Virus record (IMG/VR): IMGVR_UViG_3300003859_000002
Span: 6,184 to 26,317 of that record
DNA length: 20,134 nt
From: a virus
Reading direction: 5' to 3' (one strand)
The notes beneath the pieces were generated by a model that worked only from the letters and a program-made list of their open reading frames with translations, did not search any database and was not told the DNA's origin. How positions within the stretch are numbered: the first letter of the stretch is position 1; each line of letters opens with the position of its first letter. This document shows positions 15,222-20,134 of this stretch, in pieces. The translations under genes were made by a program, and so were the position numbers.

Positions 15222-17330
15222 ATGACCGTAGATCGCGTCAAGGTTGAACCTAACGAGCGCATTGACATCGCGGATTTTGAAGCACTGAGCGAAACTCCTT
15301 CTGACGAGACTGCTCAATTAGGGTCGGGGTTTTTTGCGGCCCCCACGGGCAAGTGGATTTTGTCCGGATTTGCGATGAGTAACCCATCTGCAAAACAACT
15401 TGAAGTCACCCGGGGCACGGCCATCCTTGCAGAACGTCAAGGCGCGTCTGTGCGTTACGGAACACTGGTCACAGAGGGGGAGGCGTCTCGTATTATTGAT
15501 CTCAATTCCTATGCTTCTGCCACTTACTATATTTATATTCGTTTTGAGTTGATCGCTGGTGGATCTGCTGAGAGAATTTTTTGGGATCCAACAGGGGTAG
15601 GATCGGAATATTCGGAAGTGACAAACACGCGCTATCTGGCAAATTGGAGTTTGCGGGTCGAATTATCTTCTCCAGGGGATGAATGGTTGTGCATTGGATC
15701 AGTGGTGCAATCCACTATGGTCATTACGGATCTGCGCCCGTTCTTTTTCGAAGGCACACCGAATTCTAGTTTCAGGTCAGGGTGGAGCACGGATGGAGGC
15801 GGGGCGGCGACGGATCGCAACGCTAATCGATCTCTTTATGGTATTTCGAATATTCAAAAATTCACTGCCGCGATGCGCCAGTGTATCGAGGATATTAAAG
15901 GGCGCGGTTTGAGGGCTTGGTGGGACGCTGATATTGGGGGTTTAGATGTTGGGTTTTATGACAGCCCGGTAGAGGATACAGTTAGAATTGGTGATACTAA
16001 TTTTTCTATTGCACTGAGTTCGGGAAATCCTAAATTAACATTTGATTCTACTGATTATCTAACCTATAATAGAACAACAAACTTACTTAGTAATTTCATC
16101 GGAGGAACTGAGCATTTACGTCTAGGCACCGATGGTTTGCACGCATTGAATGGTTTATCAATTGGTTTACCTGTAGCAACGAGTATCACGAATAATCGTC
16201 TTCTTATAGGAGATGCTGCTTTTTTCATAGATTTTGATACGAATCCTGTTATCAATTTTGCTTCAACTGATTATCTAACATACGCGACTTCTGGCAATAC
16301 TCTAGATTTTTATGTTGGAGGAGCACTTAATCTTAGAGTGGCTTCTGCCGGGGTAGGAATTGCTGCGGGCCTTGTTGTGGGGCTTACCCCTACGACGGTT
16401 CCTGTTGACAACTCTATCATGATTGGGAGCGCAGATTTTAATCTTACATATACAGGATCAAATTCAAGTATTCAATTTGACGCAACGGACTCAATAACAT
16501 ATCAATTTGGGTCCGATGATATGGGCTTTTGGATTGGGGGCACAGAAGAAGTACGCTTAAGCTCTGCTGGTTTAAAGATAGCGAATGGATTGGTGGTGGG
16601 GATGGCGGTAAGCACCACGCCTACGGATGACGCTATTGTCCTTGGGGATGCAAATTTAGTATTAGCTTTGTCTGGGGGAGATGCAATTTTAACTGTAGAC
16701 AGTACTGACTCATATTGGTACGATCGTTCCCTCAACAAATTTTGCTGGACTATTGGCAGCGCTTTATGCGCTACTATGTCGAGCACTGAATTGTGGTTTA
16801 CAAGCAACATTAGTTCTCGGTATTTATCTGCTTACACAACCAGCGGGGCAACGCCGTCAATAAAATTATTTGATGGAGTTCAAGATCTTGATAAACGCTT
16901 TTTTGGAATTACAACTGAAGGTGTATCCTCAGATGACGTAGTATTATATTTTGCGGAAGACGACGGTACTAGAGCGGCTACATCTTCCATTTTTGTATTT
17001 AGACGAGATCCGGTGTTTTTCCCTGCGGCCTTAGAGGTAGAAGTTATTCCAAAATTATACACAAAAAATGCTTTAGGAGATGCGTATTTGGGGACTGATA
17101 TTTACCCCTGGCCAAAGGTTTACGCCAAAAATATACAACTTACGAATATAGCTACTGCGGGAGAAGCTGGGTATGTGACCTGGACAGGGATTACTGAAGT
17201 AGCCGTAAGTTCTGGAACTGGAACTGTTAAAATGAACGGTTCTACGTCTCGGAATAGTGTTGGTTGGCTAACATTCTATATTGAAACTACCCCGTATTAC
17301 ATTCCATTCTGGGCTGCATATACAGGGTAG
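15222..17330 (+). CDS. Tail fibre protein with four repeats of about 73 residues
   Basis: Start ATG 15222 is eight bases after TAGGAG (15208-15213); a GTG at 15213 overlaps that site and is less likely. The product has 702 residues. Residues 1-200 are the probable baseplate-attachment part (PNERIDIADFEALSE, then YYIYIRFELIAGGSAERIFW). Four repeats begin near residues 252, 325, 397 and 470 with the pattern IGD/IGS, F/L-x-I/L, STDYLTY and IGGTEHLRL, closing NGLVVG. They presumably form a beta shaft. Near residue 622 lies YLGTDIYPWPKVYAKNIQL, a motif common at the distal end of phage fibres. The last 60 residues (beta, ending YYIPFWAAYTG) are the likely receptor-binding tip. No enzymatic motif is visible. 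It follows the gpI-like fusion, the expected order. Confidence 0.85.
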   Translation: MTVDRVKVEPNERIDIADFEALSETPSDETAQLGSGFFAAPTGKWILSGFAMSNPSAKQLEVTRGTAILAERQGASVRYGTLVTEGEASRIIDLNSYASATYYIYIRFELIAGGSAERIFWDPTGVGSEYSEVTNTRYLANWSLRVELSSPGDEWLCIGSVVQSTMVITDLRPFFFEGTPNSSFRSGWSTDGGGAATDRNANRSLYGISNIQKFTAAMRQCIEDIKGRGLRAWWDADIGGLDVGFYDSPVEDTVRIGDTNFSIALSSGNPKLTFDSTDYLTYNRTTNLLSNFIGGTEHLRLGTDGLHALNGLSIGLPVATSITNNRLLIGDAAFFIDFDTNPVINFASTDYLTYATSGNTLDFYVGGALNLRVASAGVGIAAGLVVGLTPTTVPVDNSIMIGSADFNLTYTGSNSSIQFDATDSITYQFGSDDMGFWIGGTEEVRLSSAGLKIANGLVVGMAVSTTPTDDAIVLGDANLVLALSGGDAILTVDSTDSYWYDRSLNKFCWTIGSALCATMSSTELWFTSNISSRYLSAYTTSGATPSIKLFDGVQDLDKRFFGITTEGVSSDDVVLYFAEDDGTRAATSSIFVFRRDPVFFPAALEVEVIPKLYTKNALGDAYLGTDIYPWPKVYAKNIQLTNIATAGEAGYVTWTGITEVAVSSGTGTVKMNGSTSRNSVGWLTFYIETTPYYIPFWAAYTG
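15975..16830 (+). repeat. Four in-frame repeats of about 216-219 bp in the fibre gene
   Basis: Units start at 15975, 16194, 16410 and 16629, spaced 219, 216 and 219 bp. Shared protein features are an opening (R/L/M/V)-(I/L)-G-(D/S), a central F-(D/A)-(S/A)-T-D and a closing (N/I)-(G/A)-x-x-(V/I)-G. The DNA copies have diverged well beyond near-identity, so the duplication is old or under diversifying selection. The fourth unit is the most degenerate and has Cys residues where the others have none. Confidence 0.75.
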
Positions 17331-17344
17331 AGAAAGGGGAGAAA

Positions 17345-17644
17345 GTGAACGGACCCATGGGACTCAAAATGTCGGAGCAGGAACAAGGCCTATATTTGCA
17401 GGCGATCTTTGATCGAAAGGTAGAACTGGAGGGCCCGGAAATCGTCATGGCAGAAGAGTTGCGCCGCCTGCACGGCGAACTCGAGAAAGTGGAAAAGCAC
17501 GTGGCTTCGCTTCGGGAGGAACTGACAAAATCAATCGAGGTGCTGCAACGAATCACGGGTGCTCGCCAGTCCTGCGCCAAGATGCTGCTGGAGATCGAGG
17601 AAGGTCGGCAAAATGAAAAGATCGTGAGAGGGGGGGCAACGTGA
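17345..17644 (+). CDS. Small coiled-coil protein of the terminal cassette
   Basis: GTG 17345 is preceded by AAAGGGGAG (17333-17341), which favours it over ATG 17357 and ATG 17369, so the product is about 99 residues. The sequence is almost wholly charged helix: LYLQAIFDRKVELEGPEI, then EELRRLHGELEKVEKHVASL with heptad-spaced Leu and Val. No signal peptide or membrane segment is present. Its stop overlaps the GTG start of the holin-like gene (GTGA), indicating translational coupling. It could be a cytoplasmic regulator of lysis or a small virion-associated coiled coil. I do not recognise the family. Confidence 0.75.
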   Translation: MNGPMGLKMSEQEQGLYLQAIFDRKVELEGPEIVMAEELRRLHGELEKVEKHVASLREELTKSIEVLQRITGARQSCAKMLLEIEEGRQNEKIVRGGAT

Positions 17645-17928
17645 GGCAGAAACTATTTGAAATCCTTCAATTTTTTGGAACACTGCTCACTGAAGATCGA
17701 AACGGAAAAACAATCCTGAGCCTCGGCCGAGTCACGCTGGTCGCTGTCCTGGGATTCTATTTCTGGATCTGGTCTGCCGATATCGTTGGAGAAGAAGAAA
17801 TCCTGATTCCTCCAGGACTTTCGGAAGTTTTTTTGGTTCTGTGTGGGTACGTTTTCGGATCGAAAGTGCTGAACACCTGGAGGCCTGGGGTACCTTCCGC
17901 GGAGAAAGAGGAGAAAGAGGCGCCATGA
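17641..17928 (+). CDS. Small two-TM membrane protein, holin-like
   Basis: A 95-residue protein with a GTG start just after AGAGGGGGGG. It has two predicted membrane segments: residues about 28-48 (SLGRVTLVAVLGFYFWIWSA) and about 60-78 (LSEVFLVLCGYVFGSKVLNT), joined by a short acidic loop (EEE), with a charged C-terminus (EKEEKEA). Size, topology and position after the fibre gene fit class II holins, which make inner-membrane holes to release the endolysin. No endolysin gene is in the window, so the assignment is by topology and neighbourhood. It overlaps both neighbours by four bases, consistent with tight co-translation. Confidence 0.65.
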   Translation: MRQKLFEILQFFGTLLTEDRNGKTILSLGRVTLVAVLGFYFWIWSADIVGEEEILIPPGLSEVFLVLCGYVFGSKVLNTWRPGVPSAEKEEKEAP

Positions 17929-18260
17929 GCACGATTCTAAAAATCCTTGTATGGATCAAGAGTTACGTTTACATCCCGCTTTTCGCGCTTGTATCAATCT
18001 TGGCGTGGGTTCTGTTCTCGCGCAGGGGCTCGCCACTAGCTTCAACGGCCCTCGAGCTTGAGGCTATCCGCGCCGGACTTGAGGCGAAGCGCCTGGAGGC
18101 CGAGCGGGGCACTTACGAGGCCTTCCTCGCGGTGCGCGAAACCCACCGAAAAGCGCTGGCTGGCCTGGATGAGGAACAGAGGAAAAAGGCCGATGCACTC
18201 ATCAATGCGCCTGAAAAACTGGCTCGTTTTCTCGTGCGCGCTGGTAGCACTCGCCGATAG
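17925..18260 (+). CDS. Membrane-anchored coiled-coil protein, Rz (i-spanin)-like
   Basis: Start ATG 17925 overlaps the previous stop (ATGA), with AGAGG a few bases upstream; a longer in-frame extension to 17841 lies in the holin-like gene. The 111-residue protein has one N-terminal membrane segment (residues about 13-31, YVYIPLFALVSILAWVLFS) followed by a long charged helix (LEAIRAGLEAKRLEAERGTY, then THRKALAGLDEEQRKKADAL). This is the layout of inner-membrane spanins, which link to an outer-membrane partner to fuse the envelope membranes at lysis. The next gene starts within its last 68 bases, recalling Rz/Rz1 overlaps, but that partner is not a standard Rz1 lipoprotein. Function is inferred. 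Confidence 0.6.
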   Translation: MSTILKILVWIKSYVYIPLFALVSILAWVLFSRRGSPLASTALELEAIRAGLEAKRLEAERGTYEAFLAVRETHRKALAGLDEEQRKKADALINAPEKLARFLVRAGSTRR

Positions 18261-18639
18261 GGTTGCGGCAGGGGAGAAGATTTGCGCGGAAGATGATCCA
18301 CGCAAGTGCTCTCAGGCGGTCGAGAAGGGCGAGTTCGCGCCGTTCGCAGGTCAACTACTCACGCCAACTTTGGCGGCGGAACTGGGGGTCAAAGCCGATT
18401 CGTGCGATGCGCGCCTTGATCTCGAGGTCAATTTCCAGCGAAAGCTTGTCTCGATCCCTCTAGAACTCGAGAGGACGTTGCGGAAGCAGGAACAGGAGGC
18501 GTTCGCGCAAGAACGTGCATTACTCCTGAAGCGGCTCGAGGAAGCTACGTCGCGCCCTTGGTACGAACGTCCGCTTTTTGTGGCGACTGTGACAGCGCTT
18601 CTCGTGATCGGTGTTTCGTTCGCGTGGAGGAAATACTAG
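18193..18639 (+). CDS. Secreted protein with C-terminal membrane anchor, possible lysis partner
   Basis: Two in-frame starts are possible: ATG 18193, nine bases after AGAGGA (18178-18183), and ATG 18205. I prefer 18193, giving 148 residues. An N-terminal signal peptide is visible (RLKNWLVFSCALVALA, likely cleaved after RVAA). The mature part has three early Cys (KIC, RKC, DSC), an APFAGQLLTPTLAAELG segment, and a charged helix (RTLRKQEQEAFAQERALLLK). A C-terminal membrane segment follows (VATVTALLVIGVSFAW) with a short basic end. It therefore spans the periplasm with its C-terminus in the inner membrane. Overlap with the spanin-like gene suggests a role in lysis. An unrelated envelope protein is possible. 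Confidence 0.65.
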   Translation: MHSSMRLKNWLVFSCALVALADRVAAGEKICAEDDPRKCSQAVEKGEFAPFAGQLLTPTLAAELGVKADSCDARLDLEVNFQRKLVSIPLELERTLRKQEQEAFAQERALLLKRLEEATSRPWYERPLFVATVTALLVIGVSFAWRKY

Positions 18640-19041
18640 ATGTTTCGTACTATTACGACGGTTTTCTGCTTGGCGGGGGTGGCTTGCGGCGACGGCGCGC
18701 CTGTGTCGGTCATGGTTCCTTTGGTGGGAGATCACTGCGATATCGACAAAGCCCAAGCAACCGTGACGGGGCCCGGCATGTCCCAGGTGGGGCCAGTCAA
18801 TCTTAACATCACGGACTTTGCGGGAATCGTGGGCGAAATTAAGGACGTTCCCCTTGGGAACGGACGCAAAGTTGCGGTCGTTGCGTTCGCTGAGCACGAT
18901 CTCGTGGTATACGAAGGCGCGGGGTTCGTCAACGTGCTCGCAGAGACCACACCAGCTCCGTTGGCCCTCATTCTCCATAGGAACTGGGCGAATTGTCCTG
19001 CGGAGGACGATGAGGACGACGAGGACGACGAGGACGATTAA
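18640..19041 (+). CDS. Secreted, possibly lipidated beta protein with acidic repeat tail
   Basis: ATG 18640 follows the previous stop directly, behind GGAGGAAA. The 133-residue product opens with a hydrophobic signal (TITTVFCLAGVAC). Cys16 sits in a degenerate lipobox (G-V-A-C rather than L-x-x-C) and is followed by Gly-Asp, so lipidation is uncertain. The mature part looks like a small beta sandwich: ATVTGPGMSQVGPVNLNI, VGEIKDVPLGNGRKVAVVAF, YEGAGFVNVLAETTPAPLAL. This pattern resembles secreted Ig-like or carboxypeptidase-regulatory-like domains of bacterial lipoproteins. The last 12 residues are four Glu-Asp-Asp triplets. It could be a cell-surface protein made by the phage (exclusion or conversion), an outer spanin-like partner, or a displaced host gene. 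Confidence 0.7.
   Translation: MFRTITTVFCLAGVACGDGAPVSVMVPLVGDHCDIDKAQATVTGPGMSQVGPVNLNITDFAGIVGEIKDVPLGNGRKVAVVAFAEHDLVVYEGAGFVNVLAETTPAPLALILHRNWANCPAEDDEDDEDDEDD
19003..19038 (+). repeat. Four tandem 9-bp units (GAGGACGAY) encoding Glu-Asp-Asp
   Basis: Four contiguous copies of GAGGACGAT/GAGGACGAC form the very end of the lipoprotein-like gene, just before its stop. The unit is in phase with the reading frame, so copy-number change by slippage would lengthen or shorten the acidic tail without a frameshift. Confidence 0.9.
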
Positions 19042-19070
19042 TTCTAGGTTATTTTTAGAATTATTTATTC
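19040..19070 (+). terminator. Weak AT-rich hairpin after the last gene
   Basis: AATTCTA (19040-19046) can pair with TAGAATT (19056-19062), followed by ATTTATT. The stem overlaps the stop codon and is AT-rich, so this is a possible but weak intrinsic terminator for the late operon. No stronger candidate is visible before the window end. Confidence 0.3.
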
Positions 19071-19443
19071 CTCAGTAAAATCAGAGTTTTGCGAATTCTT
19101 CCTCAAGTAGTTCTTTAGGAAACAAAAAAAGTTAACTGTATATCAATCAGCACCTCAATGAGATGATTGACGGTTATTGAAAAAATTCAGAACATTTGGC
19201 CTATTTTAATGTGCAACTTACAAGACGAAAAACCCTTATGTTTCAGATTTTCTTAATTAATATCATTTTCAGACAATTTCCAAATGATTTTCCGATATAT
19301 TTTTGAATTTCCAGAAAAATAGTCTTCTCCTGGGTACTTAGAAAGAAAAAACTCCCATTCGTTACAGAACTTCATATAGATGTTCTATTTTGATATAGTT
19401 ATAAATTAAAAAAGTCTTTGCGATTCGGGTTTTTGGAATTTAT

Positions 19444-19472
19444 TATAATTTTGTCAAGTATTCTATACTTGA
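19444..19472 (+). promoter_or_regulatory. TATAAT box next to a perfect 8-bp inverted repeat
   Basis: TATAAT at 19444-19449 is followed by TCAAGTAT-TCT-ATACTTGA (19454-19472), a perfect 8-bp inverted repeat with a 3-bp centre, the form of a small dimeric repressor site. No good -35 lies at 16-18 bp; TTGCGA (19418-19423) is 20 bp away. No gene follows within 650 bp, so a promoter role would imply a small RNA or distant target. Confidence 0.25.
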
Positions 19473-19789
19473 TCTAAGAAGTATGCTCGAGCTGAATCAT
19501 TGGACTATCTTAATGCGGAGGAAAGTTTAAAATATAAGATTCGTAATTCTTATGCTATTTCGCTAACTTAGGTCATTTTCGGGAGAAGGTTTGATGTATT
19601 TATAAATAATTTTTTCACTAATAAAATCATATCTTTGCGTGCTTAACTTAAAGGACTACTTCATAAAACTATTACTTCTTATTAAACAGAGACTTAACCC
19701 CCCTTCACTTTTTTCTTGACAAGGTTTTTTGTTCGTGGCAATGGGTGGAGCCTTGCGACACCCCAAATAGGTTCCAAGGATCGACACCT

Positions 19790-19828
19790 GGATTTTAAGA
19801 TTAATTAATTTAATCTATCTTTAAAACC
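19790..19828. other. Imperfect AT-rich inverted repeat
   Basis: GGATTTTAAGATTAA on the left and TTAATCTATCTTTAAAACC on the right form an interrupted stem around TTAATTAATT. It could be a bidirectional terminator or a DNA-bending/protein site, but composition alone can produce such pairs in this AT-rich stretch. Confidence 0.3.
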
Positions 19829-19893
19829 CCACTAATTAAATCTTCTAGATGTGCAAATCTCCTGGGATGTTAAGGTTAAATTTCAATCCATTC

Positions 19894-19960
19894 TTTCTGA
19901 TCTTAATTACTCTTTCTGATCACTTTTTTCTGATCTTAACTACTTTTTTCTGATCTTAAC
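19894..19960 (+). repeat. Short direct repeats of TTTCTGATCTTAAC
   Basis: Copies start at 19894 (TTTCTGATCTTAAT), 19913 (partial, TTTCTGATCA), 19927 and 19947 (both full), and a further full copy at 20017 opens the second 70-bp unit. The 19927 and 19947 copies are 20 bp apart. The sites lie immediately upstream of, and run into, the 70-bp array, which appears to have grown from one of them. The arrangement is iteron-like. Confidence 0.8.
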
Positions 19961-20134
19961 TATTGATAAGGCAGGTATAAAAAGAAAGTTCCACTCCTAA
20001 GGCTAGATCTGTGTTATTTCTGATCTTAACTATTGATAAGGCAGGTATAAAAAGAAAGTTCCACTCCTAAGTCTAGATCTGTGTTATTTCTGATAAGGCA
20101 GGTATAAAAAGAAAGTTCCACTCCTAAGTCTAGA
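19947..20134 (+). repeat. 70-bp tandem repeat array running off the window edge
   Basis: Unit 1 is 19947-20016 and unit 2 is 20017-20086, each 70 bp and nearly identical (GGCTAGATCT versus GTCTAGATCT near the end). Unit 3 starts at 20087 and lacks the 13 bp CTTAACTATTGAT between two TGAT copies, then continues to the window end. The core is GATAAGGCAGGTATAAAAAG, then AAAGTTCCACTCCTAAG. No spacers separate the units, so it is not a CRISPR array. The near-identity indicates recent expansion or continuing homogenisation. Confidence 0.9.

Larger units (their letters stand above)
19042..19890. other. AT-rich stretch without a supportable gene
   Basis: About 850 bp with no open frame of useful length on either strand, and a sharp change to AT-rich composition at the end of the late operon. 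Long runs of A and T and frequent stops in all frames argue against coding. It contains an 8-bp inverted repeat (19454-19472), a short GC-richer island (about 19696-19791) and an imperfect inverted repeat (19790-19828). I found no convincing tRNA, rRNA or CRISPR. It could be host intergenic DNA beside a prophage end, a phage regulatory or origin region, or decayed sequence. Confidence 0.7.

Noticed and set aside
18058-18192. N-terminal extension of the signal-peptide protein to ATG 18058
   Set aside because: It would place over 40 Arg-rich residues before a clear signal peptide and lies wholly in the spanin-like gene; AGAGGA supports 18193.
19513-19530. ATG followed by a five-codon open frame next to GGAGGA
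   Set aside because: Too short, with no conserved context; the purine run alone is not evidence of a gene.
19716-19744. TTGACA as the -35 of a promoter
   Set aside because: No acceptable -10 lies 16-18 bp downstream (CAATGG region) and no gene follows.
19767-19789. tRNA-like T-arm sequence (GGTTCCAAGGATCGACACC)
   Set aside because: No matching acceptor, D or anticodon stems could be found upstream.
19947-20134. CRISPR array
   Set aside because: The units are contiguous and nearly identical over 70 bp, with no unique spacers between short repeats.

Overview
The window is the tail half of the late gene region of a contractile-tailed (myovirus-type) bacteriophage or prophage, followed by about 1.1 kb of AT-rich DNA that holds no gene I can support. 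All genes read on the + strand, mostly with overlapping or abutting ends. The gene order is the Mu/P2 type: sheath, tube, tail-assembly chaperones, tape measure, hub, spike, wedge, J-like, I-like, fibre. Capsid, packaging, replication, integrase and endolysin genes are not in the window, so lytic phage and prophage cannot be told apart. The lysis-type genes at the end (two-TM holin-like protein, an anchored coiled-coil protein, proteins with signal peptides and a possible lipoprotein) point to a Gram-negative host. I cannot name the host.

Layout. Positions 1-1111 hold the 3' part of the tail sheath gene and the complete tail tube gene, closed by a strong intrinsic terminator (1138-1181). Positions 1245-4362 hold the tail-assembly chaperone pair, apparently joined by a +1 (or -2) ribosomal frameshift, and a 778-residue tape measure protein. 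Positions 4362-10764 hold the baseplate core: hub, spike with an iron-type HxH tip, a hydrophobic unknown, a large fusion of an N-terminal tail domain, helical segment, LysM domain and gp25-like wedge domain, and the baseplate J-like protein. Positions 10769-17330 hold baseplate-peripheral and host-contact proteins: a small beta protein, a cysteine-rich 369-residue protein, two consecutive proteins with related SbsA-type Ig domains (the second fused to a gpI-like domain and a lectin-like domain), and a tail fibre with four repeats of about 73 residues.

Positions 17345-19041 hold five small genes resembling a lysis and envelope cassette. The last encodes a secreted, possibly lipidated beta protein ending in a (Glu-Asp-Asp) run. 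From 19042 the composition becomes strongly AT-rich. That stretch holds a weak hairpin after the last gene, an 8-bp perfect inverted repeat next to a TATAAT box, an imperfect inverted repeat, and, at the window's end, repeats of TTTCTGATCTTAAC leading into a 70-bp tandem repeat array that runs off the edge.

The most notable points are the frameshift, the fused baseplate proteins, the Ig-domain duplication, the modular fibre, the unusual terminal cassette and the iteron-like repeat array. The core tail genes are of ordinary kinds, although individual sequences look divergent.
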